Assembly (NCBI GenBank): GCA_946122785.1
Contig: CAMGYJ010000010.1
Span: 29,739,608-29,803,607 of the forward strand
DNA: 64,000 nucleotides
Direction of reading: 5' to 3'
Origin: Linum tenue
Lineage: Eukaryota > Streptophyta > Magnoliopsida > Malpighiales > Linaceae
Position numbers and translations under genes: made by a program. The number at the start of each line of letters is the position of its first letter. The first letter of the stretch is position 1. Below the pieces are notes generated by a model that saw only the letters and a program-made list of their open reading frames with translations, did not search any database and was not told where the DNA came from. This document shows, one piece after another, positions 43,900-56,526 of the stretch.

Positions 43900-46800
43900 A
43901 AAACCATGGTTAAGGGAAAAAGAGTGCAGTGCGTATATGCTCCCCCTCATGACCACATCACTTCAGATTATTGAGTCGTTGAACTCAAATTTCACGAACA
44001 ACTTTTAGAAAGATTGTTTTCGGGAGTGAGTTAGTGAACAATCTTCTAGATTGTCAATTTGATGCATGATCTTTAGATTTTCTTCATACATGATCGTCAG
44101 GATCATTTCATTTGTAAATAGTTAACAACCACAAGTACTTGACATATGGTGGATCACAAAGTGTAACGAAAGACATTTGGGACTTGCCCATTATAGTTTG
44201 TTTTGTTTCTTTATGAAACATTTATAACACCATATGTAAGAGATAGCTCGTCTACGATCACCAATATAAGGATCAAATGATATATAGGATTTGGATATAT
44301 AGTTTACCAAATCTCTCTTTGATAATACCATAATAGAACAATCGCATATATTGTTCCTGGAGGTAACAAAGTATTTTCCAACGTTCTAATGAGGAAAACA
44401 TTGTATCTTGCCAATATTATCAACACCAAAATGATAGTTTATATGGTGCTTGGCTAGCAAGGTGCATTGGTGCTCTAATGCATCAACATATGGTACTGCA
44501 GGACCTAATGTTTCACTTCTTTCTTGATTTCTAAATGGATCTTTGGTCACTTCTAGTGATCTTAGGATCCTAATGTTATTTGATGAACACAATTCGTTCA
44601 TGCAAAATTACTTTCCCACTTTTTCAACATTACCTTCCTTTCCCATAAAAAGGATCTTAAATCCTTCAATTTAACTTATGTTTCGAAGCAATCAACTGCT
44701 TTAGGAAGCTCTTCAGGAGATCCAATAATAGTCATATCATTAACATAATATGAGATCGTAAAAAAAACTTAACTAACAAAAATTGATGCTAGCAATTCTT
44801 TCATATAACAAAAGATAATAACAAAACTCACATCATAGAAACATATGAACTAGACAAAGCACAATCATAAAACACAACTCATACTTTAAAGTAAAACACA
44901 ACTCATAAACCAAGATTTTAAAATCCTTGAAGCACATACAGACAACACAACTATATATGCACAATGCAAATGCTCTAATGCACTCTATCCAGATTTAACC
45001 TATTAAGGTCCATTCACCCCACTGTTGTAGGTGTTCACTAGACGAGTATTTCACATTCGTCTATATTTTCTCAACCCATACAGGGGATATTCTTAGTCTA
45101 TCATTATATGTTCTCGAGAACTTTACTTGTTTACTTCAGGTAAATTAATCCTTCTAGGAGTAATTAATCCTTCTGGGAGTTTCAAATATATTTAACATCT
45201 TTAGGGAATTCAAACAAATAGGCTATCACAACAATTTTCAAACATTAATTTGAAAAAGTAGTTGCACCCACCACAGGGGAGTATAACTCCTCTTAAACAA
45301 TGATAGGTCTTTTCGAGAAACCCATTGCAAAACATTGTGCGATATCTCGCACAATTTCATACTTTCCAGTTGCACAAAAATTTGTTTGTATCCCGCTAGT
45401 TTTGCCCTTTTTTAGGTGCAAGGACTTCTGGTCCTTAAACTTTATGCTCCTTGAGCAAGTTTCATGATTTCTTTCTATATTGGCCAATAACATCATCATT
45501 TGCATGTATCAATAGAGTTTTACTCTTGATCCTCACTTGTATATATCATATTCAGTACTGAAGTACAACAAACAAATTTCGTCGACATAGACTTCATTTC
45601 GGTTCCAGTATTGTAGTCTAATATATTTTTGAGATCTCTTCCCTTTCACAACTTTCAGATACATGTGTTCTTCTGGAACTAAAATTGTACTTAATTCTTG
45701 GTTACTCTTCTTGAGTTTCATGTCCTCGAGTTGACCATTCTAATTACAGCTCCTTTTCTTTCTCGAGGATGTTTATAATTGGAACCGATTGGTCTATCAC
45801 GCTTCATGCGCTCTTTCATACACATTTTTTTTATTAGAGTATCCAACAAGGATATCAAATTTAGTTGAAGCATTCACAACTAGTATATGTGACTTGGTCA
45901 CTTCGTATGGCCAGTAAATGCATTTGATAGTTGGTAACGATAATTCATCTTATGAACTTCATGTTCATGTTTCTTACTTTGAGGATCAAATTTAGATAAT
46001 GATAACTCATTCCAACTCATCTCTTTGTCTAGCTGTTTTTTTTTTCTCTCCCCCTTAATGTTGGAAAAGTGATTCATCAAAACAATAATTTCGCAAACAA
46101 ATTTTCCATTTGGGATTCATACCCAACACAAATTCTCAATTTCCAACGGGAATCAACTTAAGATACTATGGTGGAGCAATGGGATGTATGCGGCACACCC
46201 TGATATTCTCATATGAGAAATGTTAGGTTTTTGACCAAAATCATTTGTAAAAGGGGGAACTTATGATAACTTGTTGGTTAGATGTGAATCAATACTATCA
46301 CTTGCCAGCTAGCATGTCCTCGACAAGAGATCAGAAGGCTTAGTTTGTTCTCTTAAGCAAAGTGATGTTTGATTGGATAATCATAAAAATGTATCCATAG
46401 TGAGGCAATCAATCTCGCAAACATCGGGTTGCGATTAGATAAAATAAAAGTGATCATATAAAATCTCAAGAGATTTGCCAACTCTTATACAAGCTCTAAT
46501 CAATTGTTCTATTCTCCTTGAGAACAAACATGGCATAATAACTCTTTTAATTGAAGAGTTCTTTGACTTCTCATATGATGTTCTCATGAATTCTCAAAGA
46601 ACTTTTTTCACATCAAGATCCGGGATGGTCTAACCGGACCAACCAATTATCAAGTTATCAAATCTTGTAAACTTCTGGTTTACACTTTTATGTGTACGGA
46701 TTGTACTAATATACATGTAGTACATATTTGCGATGAAAATATTAGTTTCACTATTTTCTTGATAAGATATTCATTTTACGAATATCCTTTAATTGGGTAA

Positions 46801-48150
46801 TGCATCATCACTAGGTAGTTTTGTTCCTTCAGGCCACAAAATTAGGTCCTTTAAAGCTTTACCATATTTTGTACCATATTCTACCCTTCCGGGGACTTAT
46901 GATTTGATGTATTCTTAGTAAACACATATTCATAGTGAATATCATTACAAATTATTATCACGAGTACATAATTTAGTTACTTCAAGTAACCAAACATAAG
47001 CTCTTCGGAAGCTTTTTCTCATTTATGTACTCTACCATATAGTTTATATGGAATTTTTCTAACAATCATACTTTACAAAAACACACTAAAATAATAAATG
47101 AGAATATTTCAAACTTAAGACAAAAATGATGAATTTATCAAGTTAATTGTTCTAGATAAAGGTTATCAAGTTAAATTATGCATGAAAAATAACGTCACAA
47201 TAAAACATAAAAGAAATAAGAATCATAATACTACAATTAAATAAGCTTTATTTGGAACAATATCATCACTAATTAGGTGATTATAAATTTATATATGTCT
47301 TTCATTATACATTTCAATGTACAACTGGTACATTATGTTATCATGACTTTGATAATGCAATTATTATGTCATTCTTATTTATAATTCTCCTTTTTTCTCA
47401 CTTCTGGTGAAAATATCCAAACAATACATTTAGCATATATATAATCATGTTTATAGCTCCATTCACTTCGGGGAATAGATTGTTTCATTCACTTCTGGGA
47501 ATGAAAATGTCTCAAGTGCAATATCATTTTCATCTTTAATGGAGAATATACCAACTTATAATACAAAAAATATGTTCCATAATATTGATATTGCAGGAGC
47601 GTATATGAATTTGCTCTTCCCTTTGATTCTTGGTAGAATAAAGTCTTTTGCGTACAACGGGTACGGGACAAATGCAATTTTCCATTACATTGGTAACATA
47701 CAAAACCAATCTTCTCGTTACCATGTCCACTTCTTTCTTTGCCCTTGGATTCTTCAATTTCCACTTCTGGGGAATATATGGGCTCTTGGAACTTGCATTT
47801 TCTACATATCAATGTATGATTGATAAGAATAGGATAACATAGAGAACTGAGAAATTAACTCATCACTTATATTACTTTTCTTGTTATTGCTACTACATGA
47901 GCAAATTTTACTTTGCGATAATGTCAAAACACCAATTTAATTTTAAGGAATCGATGTATGTATTGTAAAACACATAATAATATAAATCAAATTACACAAC
48001 CCAAAATTTTAATTCAAATAGATGTACGAGATAAAATATCAATGGATGGTATACTACGAGAAAAGAGTAGCATCCATCTTAATATATTGGAATGGGATAA
48101 TCTCACAACAAATAACACAATAAGATATGAAAGAAGACAAAGATTTTGCA
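43900..48150 (-). pseudogene. Decayed copia gag-pol
   Basis: Recognisable fragments in minus-strand order are as follows. VCYQCNGKLHLSRTRC near 47698 corresponds to the gag zinc knuckle. HMRISGCAAYIPL near 46215, then ENLCWV and a stop, is the integrase C-terminal FGC-VY-P region. KDPFRNQERSETLGPAVPYV near 44545 is the segment before RNase H in this copia group. No frame exceeds about 107 codons. There is no functional protein. Confidence 0.7.
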
Positions 48151-48252
48151 TACCTTGATCATATTGTGATCTTACTCCAATATCTTAGATTATGTCGAGA
48201 GTCTTTGAGGCTTGAGCAATGATAATTTTGGCAGAGCTTCGTGCTGATAACG

Positions 48253-48526
48253 TGTTATGAAACTAATGAAAATATAAACAACTACAAGAGAAGATTAGAG
48301 AGGAAAAGACACAAGAGAAGAGAGGGGAAGAGTTCTTCTTATTCATTCTTCACTTTTGATACAATGGTGTGCTATATTTATAGGCACACTTTGGTAACCA
48401 CTACATCCTTATATCAATGCATATGAATGAGAGATAATAATGTAGGAATAGGGGTTACATGTAACTCCCAAGTGAGCATCTAATGTGGTAGGTCATTGGT
48501 CATCCATTTATCAAATTTACATAATA
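48253..48526 (-). repeat. Copia 5' LTR (274 bp)
   Basis: Partner of 43543-43816. It is followed on the minus strand by GTTATCAGCACGAAGC, the start of the interior. Confidence 0.9.
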
Positions 48527-48531
48527 AACGG

Positions 48532-49506
48532 CCCCTTATTCTACTTATAGATTGTGAGGTTTATCAATCAATTAAAAATAAAAATAAAAAGAGTTTAGCG
48601 GCAGACGACAAGCATCCATGCATCACTCTCCTGCCGTACGACAATCTCGATTCTCTTTCTCTCTTGCTGTTCGTGTTTTTTCCTTGGAAGTAATTGGGCT
48701 TCAAACAAGGCGGAGGGGAGAGGTCATGACCTTGGGATTGCCGATTTTAGATGCCGATTAAGACGCGTCTTTCTTAATTACGCAATAGACTCAGTCATTA
48801 GTTACGACAGATAAAGCACAAATGTTCTGCCAGTTAGCAGATGAAAGCTAGAGAGTAGAGACCAACGTAACAAATAACTGGGATGAAAACGATTTCAATG
48901 AGTGGGTTGAGGGGGAACAAAGAGATCCATTCTACTATGAATCCTTTGCCGGAAATTGCTAGCTAGGTAAATAATGGGCCCTCAAAGACAAAAAAAAATT
49001 AATCATCGTACTTATCTACCAAATATTGTAACATTTAGAAGGGATGACAATTACACATTTATCTCTAATTTTACCCAAGTCGACTTGGATTTATAAGTAA
49101 ATAGTTGGATTTAGTTAGGGTATGAGTATTGCTTCCATACTCTAAGCGGGAATTGATTTTTTGCTTGATGTTGTTTTAACTACACATACAAAATTACACT
49201 TATTTGTAAAATTATAAATGTTCAGGTATCAAAATGCCCGACACAAAAAAAAGGTACTGAAATGTTATTTTTGTCAATATTTTTAGGACTTATATGGAAA
49301 AAAAGATACTAAATCCAAAGATTTATTATGTTGAATTACCAAAATGTAATTTGCATACAGGTACAAACCCAAATCAATGGATTGAAAAATCTATCCAAAC
49401 AAATAGACATGAACATAAATTTATCAAACTCTACCTATTTATCTTGTATTTGATTTTAATACTCAACCCAATCATGTCGGATAAAAAAAATATATCCACG
49501 TATTTA
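48532..49506. other. AT-rich intergenic sequence, no gene seen
   Basis: No element boundary or coding frame was recognised. Confidence 0.45.
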
Positions 49507-49514
49507 GAGAAAAT

Positions 49515-50552
49515 TAGGGCTGACAAACGGTAATACGGTAACCGGTTTACCGTTTTACCGAACCGGTAATGGTCGGTAAACGGTAAACCGTTTACCGTCG
49601 GTATCGGTATTCGGTCGCGACGGCGAGGTTCCAATTTACCGGACACAGGGTCGGTATTTACCGTCGGTAAATCGGTAAATACCGAATGGGGAATGGCGGA
49701 ACGCGGCGTTTTGGGCAAGTGAATGAAACCTTACCTGCGCCCCTGCCCAAAACGCGAAAACGACCTTCACCCTTCACCCTTCGACCTTCGTCCGTCCCTT
49801 CGAGCTTCGACCTTCGCCGACGCAGAGCAGAAGACGCACGCAGAGTCTCCCGCCGCCTCAAATTCGCCCGCCGCCTCTCCTTCTCCTCTCCGCTTCTCAT
49901 CGACGGCGAAGAATGAGGCCCTGACTCTCCCTCGCCGACGCAGCTTCAAAGAAGGGGAAGAGGGTGAAGCGAGCTTCAATCCGCCATTCCTCCTCCAGCA
50001 AATCCTCCGCCACCTGCCCTAGTTCCCTTCCGGCCGTCCCTCGCCACCTGCCCTGAATCTCCCTCGCCGACGGCCGACGCAGCTTCAAAGAAGGGGAAGA
50101 GGGTGAAGCGAGCTTCAATCCGCCGTTCCTCCTCCAGGCTCCAGCAAATCCTCCGCCGACGCAGCTTCAAAGAAGGGGAAAGGGTGAAGAGCGATACCAG
50201 CAACTCAGCAGACAGCAAGTCAACAAAAGCCAACAAAATCAAGTCCAAAACCAAATGTATGTAATTGAATTTGAGATTGTGTTTTGTGTAACAAGAATTT
50301 TGCAACTTTGATGCACGCAGCTCACTTTTACGGGTTTGAAATCAGAGGGGAGTGAGTGAAACCTCCTTTGTCAACACTTCCTTTGCGGTAATTCGGTAAA
50401 CCGGTTTGTAACCGTTTACCGGTAATTCGGTAATCGGTAAACCGGTTACAAATCGGTATCGGTAAACGGTAAACAGTTTGCCCACCGTCGGTATACCGAA
50501 ACCGGTAAATTCGGTAAACGGTTTACCGTTTACCGACCGATTCCCACCCCTA
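49515..50552. mobile_element. Non-autonomous hAT element, 1038 bp
   Basis: It starts TAGGGCTGACAAACGG and ends CCGATTCCCACCCCTA. The octamer GAGAAAAT flanks it on both sides (49507-49514 and 50553-50560), a perfect 8-bp duplication. Both ends are packed with GGTAAACGG/CCGTTTACC words. The interior (49730-50190) is GC-rich and has three copies of GACGCAGCTTCAAAGAAGGG starting near 49938, 50076 and 50157. No transposase. Confidence 0.9.
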
Positions 50553-50560
50553 GAGAAAAT

Positions 50561-51163
50561 TGGCATCTCTAATTACGATGGTATAATTTCTTTCATCTAA
50601 CTCCTTGAACATTTTGGGCGTGTGTAGGAGGAATATATGCTCGGAATCGGATTGTACCCATGAAGGGAGAATAACTGATCTATCTTCAGAGAATATTAAC
50701 TCTCTATTATATTGAAAGGCCATGAAACAAAAAGCCTTTCTTCATTATTCTCTTTTCTGCAGCGCAACTCGGAATGAAATGGGAATAGTTAAGAGGACCA
50801 TCGATCACCATGTAGGTTAATGGAATTTTGTTAAAGCAGCCAACCAGCAGGAAGGAAGGAATCAGCGTAAGAAGTTTCCTCCCCGTGAAAATTGAAAAAG
50901 ATGCACAAAAAGAAAAAGGATTGGAGAAGAGGTTCCTCTGGTCCACGTGGCTCAGCTGACGCTCTCCTTCTCTGACCCAGGAAATTCAAAGTCCCTGTCC
51001 CACCTTTTTATTTAAACAAATCCCTTTTTATCCCCTTCCTAAAACGCCATCAATTCATAAATAATATTTGTCAATTATCATATGCGGTCATGGTTCATCT
51101 CTCTTAATTTGATTAATCAAATTCTCCCCCAACCTTTTTCCCCCCTCCCAATACATTAACTAA
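50561..51163. other. Intergenic sequence, no gene seen
   Basis: No repeat pair or coding frame supported. Confidence 0.45.
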
Positions 51164-51592
51164 AAGGGTTCGTTCGGAAGTTGCGAATGTTAAATCGTTG
51201 CATTGTAATAAATCACCATAATATAAATGCATGTATTGATACAATAGATGCATTTTAACAATACATTATTTGGTTGTTGAGATTCTACTTTATGCATTGA
51301 TTTACATAAAGTTACTTTTATGGGGAAATGTCACATTTACCCTCAACTTTTAGAATAAGACAAAAACTATTGGGGATATAAATGGAAAGAAAAAGTTGAC
51401 ACAAATCTAAAACCAACAATCTCAACTTTTAGTTGAGATTGTATAATGCATCATTTTTTGTGATTGTTGGTGGGACCTACCTAAAACAATGCATGCATTG
51501 TTTAGCACTTTGACAGTTCCAAACATTGTATTGTGCACAATACATGTATTCAACAAATACAACTCTAACAATCACAACTTCCAAACGACCCC
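51164..51592. mobile_element. Tourist-like (PIF/Harbinger) MITE, about 429 bp
   Basis: The ends GGGTTCGTTCGGAAGTTG and CAACTTCCAAACGACCCC are inverted repeats. TAA flanks both sides (51161-51163 and 51593-51595), the usual 3-bp duplication. An inner TGCATG-rich stretch and no coding capacity fit a MITE. It lies about 1 kb upstream of the ATL gene. Confidence 0.75.
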
Positions 51593-51595
51593 TAA

Positions 51596-52599
51596 TTCTT
51601 CTTTATTTTCAAGTGCTTCCAACTTTAGAGGTATTGCGGTAGTGTATTGACTTCAAGGTCTACGGTGGAATTCCATCAACTCCTCAAAATCCTTTTTATT
51701 CAAATCAATCATTAGTTATAATTGTTTCGAATGTAAATTTTTTGAGTGATACTCCGTGAGAACTCATGTAATTTAGATATTTGAATTGTACATCAACTTT
51801 ATATTGAGTTTATGGTAATTACAAAATTGGAGTAAAATGTATTTGAAACGTGAGAGACAGACAATATTTTTCAAGTATCGTGTCTTTTGTTATATGATCT
51901 AGCATAATCGATTTTATCGTATCTTTTCTTTTTTCTGTTTTATCTTTTGTTGTTTTGAATTATTATGGTTTTAGACGGTATGTCATAAATTAATTATTAA
52001 TTTTTAATGAATAGTTTTAATTTCAGTTCAATTCAACAACAAAACTGAACATCATGAATTTTTAACAAATGTAATAATAATATATTTTTTTATCAAAATC
52101 TATTCATAATATCTAACATGAATCTAGAAATCAACAATATAAATCAAACTCATGAGAATATCTAGTTTGCATATCTAAAAAAGTGATGGCGTTCCCATTT
52201 AAACCTCACATTTCCAAATTCAATATCATGGAACACAATCTAACCCATCCATGTAATAATGTTCATTATCTCTCACTTAAACACAACCATTATTCATTTA
52301 ATTCCAAAAAAAAGAAAACAAGAGTAATTCACAAGAACCCCCCACCCCCCACACACACACACACACCTTCTCTCTCTCTACACTCTTCAATCTTCATTCT
52401 TCACCCCCCCTTAATTTCTTCACACGACTCTTCTCTTCTCTTTCTCGAAAGTCTACTCTCCCTTCCTCCCCATTTCCCACACTTCCGCCTTCCACCCCAT
52501 TTATAAAGCTTCCCTTTTCCCACTCCATCCATTTCTCACCCTCTCCACACACACATAGAAAATAAATAAAAAACCCAATCGCCAAAAAAAAAAAAAACC
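51596..52599 (+). promoter_or_regulatory. Upstream region and 5' UTR of the ATL gene
   Basis: AT-rich to about 52320, then a CT-rich leader with (AC)n at about 52349-52366. A TATAAA at 52502-52507 is about 95 bp before the ATG. An A-run then leads into AAACCATGGCC, a good plant start context. The exact transcription start is not determinable. Confidence 0.5.
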
Positions 52600-53796
52600 A
52601 TGGCCGCCGCCGCTGCATCCTCCATTCTTTTCCTCCTCCTCATCCTCCGTCCCACGGCGGCGCAGCCGCCGGCCGGCGAGCTCCCCGACTACGCCAGGGT
52701 CACCCCTTCCATGGCCGTCATCATTGTCGTCCTAATCGCCGCCCTCTTCCTCATGGGCTTCTTCTCCATCTACATCCGCAACTGCTCCGAGTCCCAATCC
52801 GCCGCCGGCGGCGGCAGCATCCGCCAGCTCGGCCGCCGCGCCGCCGCATCCCGCGGCCTCGATCCATCCGTCATCGAGACCTTCCCCACCATGGTCTACT
52901 CCGCCGTCAAGGGATTGAAGATCGGAAAGGGAGCGCTGGAGTGCGCCGTCTGCCTGAACGAATTCGAGGACGACGAAACGCTGCGTTTGATCCCCAAGTG
53001 CGACCACGTCTTCCACCCGGAGTGCATCGACGCCTGGCTCGAATCGCACACCACCTGCCCGGTCTGCCGCGCCGACTTGACCCTGAATCAGTCCGGTGAC
53101 GGCTCGACCGTCCAATCCTCGGTCGAGCCGGAATTGATGGCTCCAGCGCCGGTGATGACTCGGGCAGCGTCGGATCTCGAGGCGGGAAGAGTCGAAGGCG
53201 TCGTCCCGGAGCCGGCTGGGGATTGCGGAAGTGAAGACCACCGACCTGCAGAAGCTGCGCCGGAAGTTGCTTGGGTCGATCGGGTTTTGAACCGGAACCG
53301 TACGCGCGGGTCGAGATCGGGTCGGCCACGAAAGTTTCCAAGATCGCACTCAACGGGGCACTCTTTGGTTCAACCGGGGGAGAATACCGATCGGTTCACA
53401 TTGAGGTTGCCGGCTGACGTTCGGAAGCGGTTGGTGGACCAGGGGTTGAACCGGAGCTCTAGCATGATTGTGCTGCCCAGAGAAGGGAGCACGAGGCGGG
53501 GGTATCGAACCGGTGAAGGAAGCAGCAGAGGGAAGCATTCGAGTTACAAGCGGCTGGAACCGTTGGAGACGGAAGGCAGGTCGGACCGCTGGGTGTTCAA
53601 CCGTACCTCGTCGTTTTTTGCCAGAGCGTCGTCGTTCTTGACCAGAACAACTTCGTCCGTCCGGTCGCCTAGAGTAGCGGCTAACGACGGGTCCATTCGA
53701 TCGCCCCGTGGGGTGGTGGCGAGGGATCAAGGAGAAGGGTCTTCGAGCAAAAGAAGTGGGTTGGAAGCTACCCAATTGACCCGACCGCCGGTCTGA
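52600..53796 (+). CDS. ATL6/ATL31: ATL-type RING-H2 E3 ubiquitin ligase, ATL6/ATL31 subgroup
   Basis: A single-exon gene of 398 codons. Residues 1-21 are a signal peptide and about 37-59 a transmembrane segment ([20 protein letters not shown]). The GLD motif of the ATL family is at 86 ([11 protein letters not shown]). The RING-H2 ligands are C115, C118, C134, H136, H139, C142, C153 and C156, all present, with the ATL-type spacing and Trp145. The basic/Ser-rich C-terminal half ([26 protein letters not shown]) is shared with ATL6/ATL31. Those membrane ligases act in carbon/nitrogen response and defence, partly by promoting 14-3-3 degradation; that role here is inferred from family. Length and lack of introns are normal for ATLs. 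No lesion is visible, and it is the only intact host gene in the window. Confidence 0.93.
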   Translation: MAAAAASSILFLLLILRPTAAQPPAGELPDYARVTPSMAVIIVVLIAALFLMGFFSIYIRNCSESQSAAGGGSIRQLGRRAAASRGLDPSVIETFPTMVYSAVKGLKIGKGALECAVCLNEFEDDETLRLIPKCDHVFHPECIDAWLESHTTCPVCRADLTLNQSGDGSTVQSSVEPELMAPAPVMTRAASDLEAGRVEGVVPEPAGDCGSEDHRPAEAAPEVAWVDRVLNRNRTRGSRSGRPRKFPRSHSTGHSLVQPGENTDRFTLRLPADVRKRLVDQGLNRSSSMIVLPREGSTRRGYRTGEGSSRGKHSSYKRLEPLETEGRSDRWVFNRTSSFFARASSFLTRTTSSVRSPRVAANDGSIRSPRGVVARDQGEGSSSKRSGLEATQLTRPPV

Positions 53797-54412
53797 GTTT
53801 TTTTTTTAATTGCTTTTGAGTTATTTAATTTTAAAGTATTTATTCAATCTTAGCTTCCTTATTTGACTTTGTCAATAGAGGTAACATGTCCATATACTTT
53901 ATGATTTTCTTTCTTTAGCTCTATTTTCTTTTCCCCTCTATTTAATTTTATTTATATTTTGTATTAGTACAATTTGGATGTAACATATGGTATAATCTTC
54001 ACATGGGAAAGATCAAACTAATAAGAGAGAAACGAGGGTACACTTTTTTGCTATAGAAGGCTTTCATATCGACCACACAATTCAAGCCAAAAACGATTTT
54101 TTTTTCAAGGAAGATATATAATAGTTAATTAATTAAAGCATTGATTTTATTTTCCTAATTTATGAGTTAATTAATGGTGTTGTCCAAATGCAATGCAAGG
54201 CAGTTGGGAGAGGGGAAATAGGAATTTTGTTTCAGACTTTGGGGGTGGTCGTGATAAATGAAAATATTTTGAATCACTGGAAAATGGAAATTCTGATTTA
54301 GAGTAAAGTTAGGTGGCCAACGAGGTGCGTAGGTTGATCAAGTCAAGAGCATCCACCTCATCGTCATTACATATGTCATCATAGATTCATAGGAATTGCT
54401 TGTAGTTTACAC

Positions 54413-54471
<59 letters not shown>

Positions 54472-55245
54472 GAATGTTTTCTGGTAGTTCTTGCATCATT
54501 TCTCGTAGGAATGGCAAATGGGATGGACTAGGTGAGTATCTCAAATACTCATACATGTTACGAATTTAGTACGAGTCAAATTATACTTTTGTGTATATGA
54601 GTTAGGTAGATTGATCTATTTTCACATGTGCTATATGAGGAAAATAAACGCAAAATTATTTTTAATGACAAAATAAAGGAAAATAGTTTGTAAATGAAAA
54701 ATAATGATAATGAAATGAGTAAATGAGTCTATCCAATTTTGGTAATACTTTGTCGAATATTTTCAATTGTTCTTAAAATCTTACTTCAACAATGATACTG
54801 CTAGCGCTTAGTGAAAATAATTTTGCCTTATTAATAATTTCATTTTCATATTGGTGTAAGAAAATCATATGATACAAATTGAACTCGTATCCTTAATATT
54901 ATAACAAAAATTCAGCTTGTACTTATAATTTTTGTGAATTTTCTTTATGGTACAAACTGAACAACATATAAATCTTATGGAACAAATTTAATTTGTACAT
55001 ATTTTTTTCCATACAAATTCCTTTATAGTACATACTAAACTTATACTTTTAACGTTGTGGTAGAAAGAGAACTTGTACTTGAAAGCATGATGCTTATTGT
55101 AAAATTCCTCTAGAAAACTATTCTCATTTGAGCAAGATTTGTATAACTAGTTTAAGTGCAAAACACTCAAATGGGCTTTTTAAGCTCAAGTTTTTCATTA
55201 CGGGCTCACATGCATTCCTTCGTGCTTGTTTTAAGTCATGTTATC
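53797..55245. other. ATL 3' UTR and AT-rich intergenic sequence
   Basis: 53797 to about 54000 is the likely 3' UTR (several AATTTTA/TATTTA words; polyadenylation site not fixed). No further gene was seen. Confidence 0.45.
54413..54471. repeat. (TAA)n microsatellite
   Basis: About 19 uninterrupted TAA/ATA triplets, ending in TAAGAATG. Confidence 0.95.
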
Positions 55246-55736
55246 GGGTTATATGTATAATATGCTTATTTACTATGTTATTTTATCAAACATGCTTTAT
55301 TATTATTTTTTACATCAAACATGTCTTTGTATTTTGGAAAAATTATCAAACACGTTCTTCTGTTAAAATTTTCATCCAAAAATCATTAACCACGACCAAA
55401 CTTTGGTTTGGGCGACACAAATGTCTAAAATATCCCTAATAATTTCACTTTAGAATTTTTTTGGTTCTCTTATATAGCCAAATGATTCTTATAATTTCAC
55501 TTTAACGAGACCAGCGAAATAAAATTGGGGACAAAACTGAAAATTTCCCTCCCATTTGTCGATGTTTGGTCGTCTAAATCTCGGTTCAACCATGATTGAT
55601 GATTTTTTCAATGAGAATTTTAACAGAAGGGCATGTTCCCAAAATATAAGGGCATATTTGATGTAAAAAAAAATAATAGAGGGACATGTCTGATAAAATG
55701 ACATAGTAGAGCCCCTATTATACATATGGTCTTTCC
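55246..55736. mobile_element. Foldback/MITE with TIRs of about 150 bp
   Basis: The ends are inverted copies: ATATGTATAATA, TACTATGTTATTTTATCA, TTTTACATCAAACATG and TTCTGTTAAAATTTTCAT on the left, with close inverses on the right. The middle is about 190 bp. Target duplication is unclear. No coding capacity. Confidence 0.65.
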
Positions 55737-55821
55737 TTTTTGAATTTCAAAAAATTAACTCAATAAGAGATCATTCATATAATGATTGAACCACATTTTT
55801 TTATGGTGAGGATACTTCTTG

Positions 55822-56517
55822 GGGTATGCCTACTATGACATGCATGTCACCGTGACATGGACTTTTCGGTCGACCTAATCCTGAAGGCGGTCGACCGAAT
55901 TGACTAATTTGGGCAGCACGAGAAAGCATTGCGGTCGACCTCAACGACCACCTGGTCGACCGCACTTAGTTTAAGTTGTTATTTTCGGTGGAAATCACGC
56001 ATTAGAGAAGATGACGGCGAATGCTACATTAGGTCAAACTCACCTTAGACGTGGTCGACCACTTTCGACACGTATAACAGCAACCGCGAACAATCTTCTT
56101 CACAAAAGCTCTAAATAAATAAAAACCTAATTCAGACTTTTGGTGGCGTTGAAGGGGACTTATATTCGTATTTATAGAGATTTAGGACATGAATAGGTCG
56201 ACCCAATTCGTTTTCTTGTCCAATTGTGGAACCTTTCTGCTGTTGGAATCCTTATCCAATACGGATACGGTGTGCATGCGGTCGACCTCTTACTAATGAG
56301 GTCGACCTGATAGGTGCACAAGGGTCGGCCTATGAGGTATTTGGGTCGACCTTTCATTCTGTTATACCACCAAAGAGGTCGACCATTTTATGTAGACGGT
56401 CGACCGCGTCTCTGAACCTCACATAACTGAATTTGTCAATTCGGTCGACCGCCTTGTGGATTAGGTCGACCGAAAAGTCCATGTCACGGTGACATGCATG
56501 TCACCGTAGCAAAATCC
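55822..56517. mobile_element. Mutator-like non-autonomous element with GGTCGACC arrays, 696 bp
   Basis: TACTTCTTG flanks it on both sides (55813-55821 and 56518-56526), a perfect 9-bp duplication as made by Mutator-like transposases. The terminal repeats of about 75 bp share GACATGCATGTCACCGTG and CATGGACTTTTCGGTCGACC. Thirteen exact GGTCGACC palindromes lie inside, mostly paired. No transposase frame. Confidence 0.85.
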
Positions 56518-56526
56518 TACTTCTTG

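Larger units (their letters stand above)
43543..48526 (-). mobile_element. Copia-type element with identical LTRs and a decayed interior
   Basis: The LTRs (43543-43816 and 48253-48526, 274 bp each) look identical base for base. The 5-bp duplication AACGG is perfect (43538-43542 and 48527-48531). On the minus strand a TTATCAGCACGAAGC primer-binding-type sequence follows the right LTR, and GGGGGAG precedes the left. The 4.4-kb interior retains the order gag zinc knuckle, integrase, RT/RNase H but is full of stops and frameshifts. It should have moved with help from another element. Confidence 0.88.

Noticed and set aside
52732..53775. Antisense frames of 141-205 codons opposite the ATL gene
   Set aside because: They are shadows of a GC-rich coding sequence; no domain, and the sense strand explains the region fully.
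55822..56517. CRISPR-like array from regularly spaced palindromes
   Set aside because: Eight-base palindromes with ~13-base gaps inside a transposon with TIRs and a 9-bp duplication; eukaryotic context and wrong unit size.
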